From assembly GCF_004916895.1 (NCBI RefSeq), contig NZ_SNTZ01000001.1, positions 1,024,263 to 1,088,262 of the forward strand: a stretch of 64,000 nt of DNA, read 5' to 3'. The position numbers and the translations under genes are program-made. This stretch comes from Flagellimonas alvinocaridis. Lineage in GTDB: Bacteria; Bacteroidota; Bacteroidia; Flavobacteriales; Flavobacteriaceae. Shown piece after piece: positions 52,966 through 60,644 of this stretch. Position 1 is the first letter of the stretch, and every line of letters starts with the position of its first letter. The notes below the pieces were generated by a model. The model had not been told where the DNA came from and ran no database searches. It worked only from the letters and a program-made list of their open reading frames with translations.

Positions 52966-54300
52966 CTAAGGTTTTTGAAACTCCACCCCTTCTATTTTCA
53001 CCACCACCGGGTTGGGCCAGGTCTGGTCGTTGTAGAGGCGTTGCGATCGCATCACACTTATGGTAAGACCACCTTCCGTGGACAAGATCTTGGGAGCTGG
53101 GTCCGTGTTCGGGGCGTACTCCAACACTTTTCCATTTTGTCCCAAAACGCTGATCTTGGTATTGGGACCCGCCTTTACGGAATTTAGGGTAAATGCCTTC
53201 CGTTTTCCAAAGGGCATGGCCTCTTTGGTGATAAAGGCATAAACGGTATTCTGGTTCTTCTTTTTGGTGAACCAGATGTTTCCTTCGCGGATCACGCCCC
53301 AAGATTCCACCTCATGGATGGACTCCCCGTTCACAAACTGCCAAAGGGCCACTTCGCGAAGGCGCTCTTCCTGTTCAATGGGCAATGAGCCATCCGGTTT
53401 TGGTCCCACGTTCAGCAACCAGTTGCCGCCTTTAGCCCTGATCTCAATAAGTTGCTCAATAATATCCGTGCCGCTTTTATAAGTCTCGTTGGTGGGTTTG
53501 TACTGCCATTGGGTACCCATGGTATAGCAAGCCTCCCAAGGGGCGGGCATGGGTTCGTTGGGTGTGTTCTGTTCGGGGGTGTGCATAACGCCGCGGGTCA
53601 CTACAATGTCCGGGTCCATGGACCAGGCCACCTTGGCCAGTTCCGTCTCTGCATATTGCTCCATACCGTCCAGAAAGATGAGGTCCACCTTACCATAGTT
53701 GGTCAACAGTTCCCGCAACTGCTTTTTGGCAAAAGCGTTGAGTTCTGGGTTGCCGGAAGCCTTGGCCTTGGGATCTACCCGACTGATGGTAACGCCCTGC
53801 TCATATAAAAAATGAAAATCGTCCGGGGAAAAATATACGCCAATGGCAATGCCTTCTTTTCGGAACGCATCAAAGACCTCGCGGGTGGCATCCCGCCCAA
53901 AGGGCGTGTTCATGATGTTGTAGTCCGTGGTCTTGGTATCGTACATGCAGAAGCCGTTATGGTGCTTGGTGGTGAACATTACGTACCGCATCCCGGCCAG
54001 TTTGGCCAGTTTGGCCCAATTTTCGGGGTCAAATGCCTTGGGGTTGAAGGTCTTTGGTAGCTCTTCAAAATAGCGTTTGGTGTAATCTTCCGATGCCCCG
54101 ACAAGGGAGTGGCTGATCACGGAGCCCAGTTCCACATCCACACTCCAATGGATGAACATGCCAAAACCTTGCTCGGAAAACCAAGCTTCCCTTTCCGGTT
54201 TGTTCAGGTTAAGGACTTCTTCTTGGGCGTGTAGGGAAACAGGCAGCAATAACAACATACAGCCTAAGATTTGGAAACAACAGGTTGTAAAAAACTTCAT
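52966..54300 (-). CDS. GH29 alpha-L-fucosidase
   Basis: A 444-residue secreted alpha-L-fucosidase. The signal peptide ends near SLHAQ (residue 26). The catalytic barrel has FGMFIHWS, FTTKHHNGF (residues 109-117) and VDLIFLDG, with nucleophile Asp211. A C-terminal beta-sandwich follows. It is one of the more GC-rich genes here: a 60-nt sample at 53401 is 50% GC against 32-38% in the neighbouring island. No linked SusCD pair is present, so its glycan source is unclear. Confidence 0.95.
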   Translation of the reverse strand: MKFFTTCCFQILGCMLLLLPVSLHAQEEVLNLNKPEREAWFSEQGFGMFIHWSVDVELGSVISHSLVGASEDYTKRYFEELPKTFNPKAFDPENWAKLAKLAGMRYVMFTTKHHNGFCMYDTKTTDYNIMNTPFGRDATREVFDAFRKEGIAIGVYFSPDDFHFLYEQGVTISRVDPKAKASGNPELNAFAKKQLRELLTNYGKVDLIFLDGMEQYAETELAKVAWSMDPDIVVTRGVMHTPEQNTPNEPMPAPWEACYTMGTQWQYKPTNETYKSGTDIIEQLIEIRAKGGNWLLNVGPKPDGSLPIEQEERLREVALWQFVNGESIHEVESWGVIREGNIWFTKKKNQNTVYAFITKEAMPFGKRKAFTLNSVKAGPNTKISVLGQNGKVLEYAPNTDPAPKILSTEGGLTISVMRSQRLYNDQTWPNPVVVKIEGVEFQKP

Positions 54301-54379
54301 TGGCTATTAAGGTTTGGTGTGGTCCGCTAAGATACGCACTTGAAAGGAAACGAAAGAAACTAAACCCTAATGTTGGTGG

Positions 54380-54817
54380 TTACCCGCAACATGGGGCACA
54401 GCAACGGTTGCGTACCAGTATGCCTTGGTACACATGGGTCACCTGTAGCCGTAGAAAAGGGTCCGGGGGATCTATGAAAAAGGAGAGCTGCAGTTTATCA
54501 TGGTCCACATACCAACTGCCTTGGTGCAGGGGGCGGGGCAGCTGCAGCATTTGGCCCTCATGGGGCCCTTGGGCACCGGGCATGGCAAATTGAAAGGCGA
54601 AGGGAAACACCATATAGTCCAGCACCGTTATTTGGGCCACGCCCTCTTGTGTTGTTTTCTGGAGGATCACATGGCCCTGCGGCCTATGCACCCGTTGCAG
54701 CAATTGCCCGTTTTGGTGGTTTTGGATCTCCAAGTTGGCAAAGCTAAGGTGCAAGGGAGCTTGGGAGTTTTGGTGGAGAAAGCGGTCAAAGGCGGATAAA
54801 ATGGAGGGTGTTGGCAT
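54380..54817 (-). CDS. Hypothetical protein with Cys-rich C-terminus
   Basis: A 145-residue protein of unknown family, cytoplasmic by sequence (no signal peptide). It has a Gln/His-rich character (RFLHQNSQAPLHLSF) and ends RNRCCAPCCG. Several frames are open here because the region is GC-rich, but the minus-strand frame has a plausible ATG and an exact TAnnTTTG box 33 bp upstream. The adjacent regulator gene is divergent. Moderately confident that it is real. Confidence 0.5.
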   Translation of the reverse strand: MPTPSILSAFDRFLHQNSQAPLHLSFANLEIQNHQNGQLLQRVHRPQGHVILQKTTQEGVAQITVLDYMVFPFAFQFAMPGAQGPHEGQMLQLPRPLHQGSWYVDHDKLQLSFFIDPPDPFLRLQVTHVYQGILVRNRCCAPCCG

Positions 54818-54849
54818 AGTAGATAGTTGATTTTGGGATTCTCTATATT

Positions 54850-54857
54850 CAAAAATA
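54850..54857 (-). promoter_or_regulatory. Candidate -7 box for the 54380-54817 gene
   Basis: Minus-strand TATTTTTG matches TAnnTTTG exactly, 33 bp before the ATG. It lies close to the TTGTA boxes, so the neighbouring XRE protein might also influence it. Confidence 0.4.
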
Positions 54858-54866
54858 GTAAAAAGG

Positions 54867-54918
54867 TTGTAAATAACCTATTGTATACAATTCGTTGCAT
54901 AAAACTTCTTGTATGCAT
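54867..54918 (+). promoter_or_regulatory. Repeated TTGTA boxes upstream of the XRE regulator
   Basis: Three related sites occur just before the regulator: TTGTAAATAA (54867-54876), the perfect palindrome TTGTATACAA (54881-54890) and TTGTATGCAT (54909-54918). Their spacing next to an XRE gene suggests autoregulatory operators. Confidence 0.45.
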
Positions 54919-54927
54919 TTTTGATAT

Positions 54928-55170
54928 ATGTCGAAACGTGAACGAAAAAAAGAAATCCCAGCCTTTTGTGTTGAATTTGGGAAACATCTCAGAGCACTTA
55001 GGGTTGAAAATGATTTGAGTATTGAAGAAATTGCCTTCAAGGCAGGCATAGATGCTCAGAACCTACGGAAATATGAATTGGGTAAGCAAGAAATGAAAAT
55101 TTCCATGTTGAAAAGATTGGCGGATGCTTTTGGAATAACGACTTCGGAATTGTTGGCTTTTGACAATTGA
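54928..55170 (+). CDS. XRE-family helix-turn-helix regulator
   Basis: An 80-residue protein made almost entirely of an HTH_3 domain: LRALRVENDLSIEEIAFKAG ... AQNLRKYELGKQEMKISMLKRLADAFGI. A basic N-terminus (MSKRERKKE) precedes it. It probably binds the TTGTA boxes upstream and controls its own expression and perhaps the cassette that begins 245 bp downstream. It lies at the left edge of the AT-rich island. Confidence 0.9.
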   Translation: MSKRERKKEIPAFCVEFGKHLRALRVENDLSIEEIAFKAGIDAQNLRKYELGKQEMKISMLKRLADAFGITTSELLAFDN

Positions 55171-55415
55171 TTACAAGGAAATAAATTGAAGGTAGTACAT
55201 TTAAAAATCTAATGCCAGGTTCGATTTCATTCGTATCCAATGATTACTTTGGAAATCAGCCATATTATTGATAACTGCTGAATGGTAGACATTTTGGTTG
55301 ATTTATTTGCCTTTTGAGAAATTTTTCAAATAATTTTAACTTGAAAGGAAATGGATTCAAGTGAAATAGATTTGTATATTTAAGCGTTCTAATGAATGAA
55401 CTATAAGCAGTAACC

Positions 55416-56069
55416 GTGCAAAAACCAGATATTTATAGCTTATCTATTGTTCTCTTAGGCAACTTCAATCCTATAATAATTAACCCCCATTGGCTAGAGC
55501 TAAAAGGACTGATTCGAGCTTCTGATAAAGATCAAGAAGGCATTATCGAAGTGGTACATCCAGAAGTTAGTAAGTTTGATTTATCCTTTGCGAAAATTCA
55601 AGTGACTAAAGATAGGTTTCAACTTGATTGCTATAATGAAGCTGAATTTATTCTTTGCAAAGACTTAGTGATAAGTATATTTAGATATCTTGCTGAAACC
55701 CCGATTCGGGGAATAGGGATTAATCATACACGACACTTTAAGCTAAAAGATGTAAATGAATTTAAAAAATTTGGTCATTGGCTTGTCCCAGTGGAACCTT
55801 GGAACGATGACTTAAAGGAGCCGGGTGTCCTAGAATTGAAAATGGTAGAAAATGAAAATCCGGATGCAAAAGTTAGAAATACGGTAATAATAAGCCCTTC
55901 AGGTGTGGTTAGGCCACTTGGGGTTTCTTTTCAGCTTAACTATCATATTCACTTTGATAGAATCTCTGATGCAACTGTTGATGGAACAATAGAAAAGCAT
56001 TGGGAACTTTCTGCAGTTAAGGCTATGAATTTATATGAAAATATTTTAAAGCGTTTTCAAAATGAGTAA
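55416..56069 (+). CDS. Unknown protein, first gene of the MBL cassette (gene A)
   Basis: A 217-residue cytoplasmic protein opened by GTG; no in-frame ATG gives a sensible N-terminus. It appears to be an alpha/beta protein with a central motif GIGINHTRHF (residues 99-108) followed by FGHWLVPVEPW, and is rich in beta-strands. I do not recognise a named family; from memory, proteins with this layout occur beside MBL-fold genes in other bacteria. It overlaps gene B by 8 bp, and base composition is AT-rich (a 60-nt sample at 55501 is 38% GC). A role in defence or conflict is inferred from context only. Confidence 0.8.
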   Translation: MQKPDIYSLSIVLLGNFNPIIINPHWLELKGLIRASDKDQEGIIEVVHPEVSKFDLSFAKIQVTKDRFQLDCYNEAEFILCKDLVISIFRYLAETPIRGIGINHTRHFKLKDVNEFKKFGHWLVPVEPWNDDLKEPGVLELKMVENENPDAKVRNTVIISPSGVVRPLGVSFQLNYHIHFDRISDATVDGTIEKHWELSAVKAMNLYENILKRFQNE

Positions 56070-56637
56070 TACACTTGTTCAACCGGTTTGGTATGAAGAT
56101 GCTCAGTTATTAAGAACTGATATTGATGAAGAATCAATACTGACTAAGCAAATCGACGACCTATATTCTGGATATGGTTTGATTGACCATGGTTCAAAAG
56201 GATTTCTTTCTGAACAAGAAGCACCATCCCTATATGAATCTTCAAAGGGTTTTATTGTATCTCAAGAATTGGGTTATTTAAGAAAGATTCCAAGGTATAA
56301 TTACTATAAGGACCCCTCAACTATTACTAATGATTATCTCAAAATGAAAGGATTTGTTACTTCCATCGAAGAAGATAGTTTTAAAGGGCGTTTATTTAGC
56401 GATGATGGCACCTATGAATTAGTGGAATTTGAAAAGGATTCAGTTTCAGAGGAAGATTTACCTCTTTTCAAAGAAGGAGCCATATTTTATTGGATTTTTG
56501 GACTTTTTACTATAAGGAAACAAAGAAAAAAGGTTTCAGAAATTAGATTTCAAAGAATAGCCCCTTTGAATCCAAATGAATTTGATTCTTTAATGGATAA
56601 GGCTGACAAATTGAATGAAGCTATAGATTGGGATTAA
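56062..56637 (+). CDS. Small beta-rich protein, second gene of the MBL cassette (gene B)
   Basis: A 191-residue protein. The C-terminal half looks like a small beta-barrel: MKGFVTSIEEDSFKGRLF (residues 95-112), then EGAIFYWIFG (138-147) and SEIRFQRIAPL (159-169). The pattern KGxV...E.D.FxxRL...GAIFYW...S.IRFxR recurs in short bacterial proteins of unknown function (recollection, not searched). The N-terminal half is less ordered. It overlaps gene A by 8 bp and gene C by 10 bp, so it is made together with the MBL hydrolase and may be its partner. Confidence 0.8.
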   Translation: MSNTLVQPVWYEDAQLLRTDIDEESILTKQIDDLYSGYGLIDHGSKGFLSEQEAPSLYESSKGFIVSQELGYLRKIPRYNYYKDPSTITNDYLKMKGFVTSIEEDSFKGRLFSDDGTYELVEFEKDSVSEEDLPLFKEGAIFYWIFGLFTIRKQRKKVSEIRFQRIAPLNPNEFDSLMDKADKLNEAIDWD

Positions 56638-57752
56638 AACGTAACTTTTTTACTCTGCCAAAAGAGACAGAAGCAGAAATAACGCTTATCGGTACTGGTG
56701 GTGGTTATGGGGAGTCTATGGTTGTTAGGGTAGGCCGCAATTGGATAATTGTTGATAGTTGTATTAATCCTAAAACTAAGGATGTTTTACCCTTACAGTA
56801 TTTGGAAGAAATTGGAGCAAACTTAAATGATGTAAGCCTTGTTATATGTACACATTGGCACAATGATCATATTAGGGGCCTTTCCCATATTTTGGAAGTG
56901 TGCGAGAATGCAAAATTTATTGTCCCAAGAGTTAATGACAAGGATAAATTCGTAAGGTTTATTACCCTTGATTCTGAGAAAGAAGCAAAGGGTGGATTTT
57001 CTTCAATTGATGAATTTGGAAAATGTTTAGAACTATCAGTGTCTAAGAAAATTAAAGTTGTTAGAGCGTCTTCGAATCAAGTTTTAGGAAAAATACAATT
57101 TAATGTTGGGGGAAACGATTTAGGGGAGTTTGAAATTGACTCTTTATCTCCTTCGGAAAGTGTTGTTGCACATTTTGACAGAGAACTGGGGGCATTATTA
57201 GACAAGAGGTTTTCGGTTGTAAGCGTACCGGAAAAAGGTCCAAATGATAAATCTGTAGTTATCTTAATTAAGCATAAAAAGTTTTCTGCCCTATTGGGAG
57301 CGGATTTGGAGGTTAAGGAAAATCAGGATCAAGGATGGCATGATATCATTAACAACTGTCTTATGTTTAATACCAAACCTGTAATTTACAAATTACCACA
57401 TCACGGGTCCCAAAATGGATATCATGAAGATATTTTTAAGAATATTATAGGAGACAATGCAATTCTTAAATTGACACCATGGAATAGAGGGTCGAAACTT
57501 CCCGAACTAGAGATGCTGAAAAAATACAGGGAACACTCAACTGATCTGTTTATAACCTCTCCTGTGCATAATAACCAACCAAGACCAAAAGCAAGGTCTA
57601 AATCATTGCATAAAATGGCGGAGTTATTTTCAAAAAATCTGTCGGAAATGAAATTCGAGCTAGGAATAGTTAGGTCAAGAATTGATCTGTCTGATTCTCA
57701 TCCTATGGTATCTGTTGAATTATTTGGAAGTGCTTTTAAGGTCGCAGATTGA
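56628..57752 (+). CDS. ComEC-like metallo-beta-lactamase-fold hydrolase (gene C)
   Basis: A 374-residue MBL-fold protein. The zinc motif THWHNDH is at residues 75-81 (His76, His78, Asp80, His81). Further ligand-type segments are LLGADLE and KLPHHGSQNG, the latter characteristic of ComEC/Rec2-type MBL domains. There is no signal peptide or membrane segment, so it is a soluble hydrolase, possibly a nuclease or phosphodiesterase. The start is a TTG inside the end of gene B (10-bp overlap). It ends 60 bp from a convergent AbiC-like gene. Confidence 0.88.
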   Translation: MGLKRNFFTLPKETEAEITLIGTGGGYGESMVVRVGRNWIIVDSCINPKTKDVLPLQYLEEIGANLNDVSLVICTHWHNDHIRGLSHILEVCENAKFIVPRVNDKDKFVRFITLDSEKEAKGGFSSIDEFGKCLELSVSKKIKVVRASSNQVLGKIQFNVGGNDLGEFEIDSLSPSESVVAHFDRELGALLDKRFSVVSVPEKGPNDKSVVILIKHKKFSALLGADLEVKENQDQGWHDIINNCLMFNTKPVIYKLPHHGSQNGYHEDIFKNIIGDNAILKLTPWNRGSKLPELEMLKKYREHSTDLFITSPVHNNQPRPKARSKSLHKMAELFSKNLSEMKFELGIVRSRIDLSDSHPMVSVELFGSAFKVAD

Positions 57753-57812
57753 ATATCTAAACAGGTTGTGCGGGTAAAGAAAGTCCAATCATATTTAAAT
57801 TTAACAGAAACA

Positions 57813-58304
57813 TTAGATGGGTTCATTTTTTCTGTTCAAAATGTTTTGTATTTCTTCTACACAATCCTTTTGTTTTTTCTTAGCTTCTATTATTTCTGAT
57901 ACAAATTCACTTATTTTTTCTATTTCTATATAATAGTTCAGCAACGAATTCAGAGCATTTAGTCTAGCTGTTGTTTTTAAATTGTTTGATTGACGCTCAA
58001 GTTGCTTTTCAGATCTATCCTGAGCATCTGCGGACCTTTTTAATTCCTTTCGAGTCTCTATTAGTTCTTGTCTTTGCAGGGATAGTTCATTCCGTTGAAG
58101 TATTATGGTGTAAATGATGCCGGCAAAAGCCAAAGCCGAAAACAAACTATTTATTGTTCCAAAACTATCTCCAAAAGCTCCAATATCTTTACGGTTTTCG
58201 GGCCCCCACCAATGTTCAAACCCATACCAAAGTCCTCTCCAGACTAGAATAACGAGCAGAAGTAATAATATCAATCCAACGTAATTTTTGAATTCTTTAC
58301 TCAT
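57813..58304 (-). CDS. AbiC-like two-helix membrane protein with coiled coil
   Basis: A 163-residue protein starting at the ATG at 58304; a longer frame from 58406 runs into tRNA-Phe and is rejected. Helix 1 (residues 8-24) and helix 2 (about 50-67) are followed by a long charged coiled coil (LQRNELSLQRQELIETRKEL). The segment DIGAFGDSFGTINSLFSALAF plus YTIILQ matches the N-terminal pattern of putative phage abortive infection (putAbiC-type) proteins. It is convergent with the MBL cassette and lies just downstream of tRNA-Phe. Defence function is inferred. Confidence 0.7.
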   Translation of the reverse strand: MSKEFKNYVGLILLLLLVILVWRGLWYGFEHWWGPENRKDIGAFGDSFGTINSLFSALAFAGIIYTIILQRNELSLQRQELIETRKELKRSADAQDRSEKQLERQSNNLKTTARLNALNSLLNYYIEIEKISEFVSEIIEAKKKQKDCVEEIQNILNRKNEPI

Positions 58305-58337
58305 GATATTTAAACTTAAATTGTCAACCAAAAAACA

Positions 58338-58370
58338 AAACCCCCATAACCATTGTGGTTGTGGGGGTTT
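58338..58370 (-). terminator. Terminator of tRNA-Phe
   Basis: CCCCCATAACCA and TGGTTGTGGGGG form a 12-bp stem (one G-U) with a TTG loop, extended by AAA/TTT. On the minus strand it is followed by TTTTGTTTTTT. It lies 4 bp beyond the tRNA 3' end. Confidence 0.9.
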
Positions 58371-58374
58371 GCTG

Positions 58375-58447
<73 letters not shown>

Positions 58448-58547
58448 ATGCCGTTAAGCGGGTGCAAATATAATTTCAAAATTAGGATATACAAACAAAA
58501 TCTGGAAAAAAGGCTAGGGTTTTTTTTCAATTCTCGATCTTTGCAGA

Positions 58548-59276
58548 ATGAATTTGGTTGTGGATGTCGGGAATACCTTGGTAAAGTATGCGGTTTTTGA
58601 AAACGGCAGAATGTTGCATGACCAAAATTCAGAGTCCGGATTGTTCCTTTCCCAGATCAAGGAACTTTTTGAACAATACCCCAGAATTGGCAACGCATTG
58701 ATCTCTTCGGTTGGGAAAATGGATAAAAAAGAGCGCGATGTTCTGGCCTTGTTCTGTAAGGTGCATGTGCTCACAAATGCATCAAAAGTTCCTTTTAAGA
58801 ACAGTTATGCCACCCCACAGACCTTGGGGGTAGATAGGTTGGCATTGGCAACGGCGGCTTTTTACCATAACCCTAGAGGCAATACATTGGTGATAGATGC
58901 CGGGACCTGCATCACATACGATTTGGTAAATAATGTAGGGGAGTTTGTTGGAGGAGCTATTTCACCCGGTATTCGGATGCGATATAAAGCCATGAACCAG
59001 CAAACGGCCGGATTACCTCTGCTGGAACCTACTGAGGTTTTGGATTTTATTGGAAACTCCACCAATGCTTGTATGCATAGTGGGGTAATTAATGGTGTGT
59101 CCCGGGAAGTGGACGGTGTTATTGACCAGTATCGGGCTCGGTTCCAACATTTAACAGTTATTTTAACAGGCGGTGACTCCCATTTTTTTGACAAAAGGCT
59201 AAAAAACACCATATTTGCGAACCCCAAATTTCTCTTGGAGGGACTAAATTACTTGCTGGAATACAACAAAAGCTAG
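58548..59276 (+). CDS. coaX: Type III pantothenate kinase
   Basis: A 242-residue ASKHA-fold kinase that starts coenzyme A synthesis by phosphorylating pantothenate. The N-terminal DVGNTLVKYAVFENG, the middle GVDRLALATAAF and VIDAGTCITYDLV, and the ILTGGDSHFF segment identify CoaX. A near-consensus -7 sequence (GATCTTTG) lies just upstream. It abuts the outer-membrane protein gene with no spacer. Confidence 0.95.
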   Translation: MNLVVDVGNTLVKYAVFENGRMLHDQNSESGLFLSQIKELFEQYPRIGNALISSVGKMDKKERDVLALFCKVHVLTNASKVPFKNSYATPQTLGVDRLALATAAFYHNPRGNTLVIDAGTCITYDLVNNVGEFVGGAISPGIRMRYKAMNQQTAGLPLLEPTEVLDFIGNSTNACMHSGVINGVSREVDGVIDQYRARFQHLTVILTGGDSHFFDKRLKNTIFANPKFLLEGLNYLLEYNKS

Positions 59277-60542
59277 ATGGTTAGGAAATTTTTGATTGCT
59301 TTTTTTTGTGTGATTGCCCATGGCATTTTTGCGCAAAACGGTACAATATCACCGTATTCATACTTTGGAATAGGGGACCTGAGAAACAATGGAACGGTGG
59401 ATAACCAAATGATGGGGGGCGTTAGTATGTATGCGGACAGCATCCATATAAACCTTTCCAATCCAGCGGCCTATTCAAAACTAAAACTTACTACATATAC
59501 CGCTGCACTCTCCCATACAGAGTACAGGTTAAAAGATTGGAGCGAACAGCAGAACATCTCGGTTACAAACCTGGATTATTTGGCTATTGGCTTCCCTGTG
59601 GCAAAAAATGTGGGCATGGGCTTTGGATTAATGCCCCTGTCATCTGTAGGCTATAGTTTAAGGAATGAGACACAAACTTCCGATGGAGCAGAGGTCACCA
59701 ATGTGTTCACGGGAGACGGTGGGCTAAACCGTATATATGCCTCTATAGGAATGCAAATTCTTAAAGACTTGAGCATTGGTGTTACGGCAAGCTACAATTT
59801 TGGAACGTTGGAATACAGAAGGATCCAAAGTGTGGAAGATGTTCAGTTTGGAACTTTGGACGATCGCGAGTCACGTATAAATGGGTACGACTTTAAATAT
59901 GCACTCAATTATAACCCAACCATAAAAGATAAGTACACACTATATACCTCGGTTTTGGTGAATACCCAAGGCAATCTTGTTTCAAAGAATACTGCAAAAC
60001 TAGGTTCGTTCTCGTTGGTCACAGGAGACGAAATTGAAGTGATAGATGTGGATTTGGATGCAAACAACCTAAGGAACACCGAGCTCAAAATACCCACAAG
60101 AACTACGGTTGGATTAGGTTTTGGGGAAAACAAAAAGTGGTTTATGGGCGGTGAATACAGTTTCCAACAATTCAGCGATTTTGAAAACACATTCCTAGGC
60201 TTGGAAAATGTAACCTATAACGATGCAAGTACATACGCCTTTGGAGGGTATTTTGTGCCGGATTATCGTTCCCTGACCAGCTATTTTAAAAGAATTACAT
60301 ACCGTGCAGGACTCCGGTACGATGTAACCGGGCTTCAGGTGAACAATAAGGAAATAAACAACTTTGGCATAACTTTTGGATTTGGATTACCGTTGGGGAA
60401 TTCGTTCTCAAATCTAAACCTAGGTTTTGAACTGGGAAGAAGGGGTACCACGGATGCAGCTCTTATTGAAGAAAGTTATTTTAAGGTTAATGTAGGATTG
60501 TCCTTAAACGATAGATGGTTTGTCAAGAGAAAAATAAATTGA
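59277..60542 (+). CDS. Putative outer membrane beta-barrel protein
   Basis: A 421-residue exported protein. A signal peptide (to about residue 20, IFAQ) is followed by NGTISPYSYFGIGDLRNNGT and alternating beta-strand patterns throughout, as in PorV/FadL-like barrels, with repeated Gly-Phe/Gly-Leu turns. It follows coaX immediately (ATG next to the TAG stop), an arrangement common in Bacteroidota. Substrate unknown. Confidence 0.85.
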   Translation: MVRKFLIAFFCVIAHGIFAQNGTISPYSYFGIGDLRNNGTVDNQMMGGVSMYADSIHINLSNPAAYSKLKLTTYTAALSHTEYRLKDWSEQQNISVTNLDYLAIGFPVAKNVGMGFGLMPLSSVGYSLRNETQTSDGAEVTNVFTGDGGLNRIYASIGMQILKDLSIGVTASYNFGTLEYRRIQSVEDVQFGTLDDRESRINGYDFKYALNYNPTIKDKYTLYTSVLVNTQGNLVSKNTAKLGSFSLVTGDEIEVIDVDLDANNLRNTELKIPTRTTVGLGFGENKKWFMGGEYSFQQFSDFENTFLGLENVTYNDASTYAFGGYFVPDYRSLTSYFKRITYRAGLRYDVTGLQVNNKEINNFGITFGFGLPLGNSFSNLNLGFELGRRGTTDAALIEESYFKVNVGLSLNDRWFVKRKIN

Positions 60543-60644
60543 TGGCCCTTTTTTTAAAGAAATAATAAATAACCACCCATATAAGTTCCTTTAACAGGAT
60601 TTATTAATGAAAATTTGTACTTTAACCACTTTAAAATTAGTAAG

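Noticed and set aside
54500-54799. Plus-strand 99-codon frame opposite the 54380-54817 gene
   Set aside because: It is the mirror of a GC-rich coding region and has no domain or promoter. The minus-strand frame has a -7 box and a better start.
54800-55415. Second copy of the tRNA-Phe 3' end that would mark an attachment site at the left island edge
   Set aside because: I looked for GGTACCTCC-like sequence near the left edge and saw none, so no att pair is claimed.
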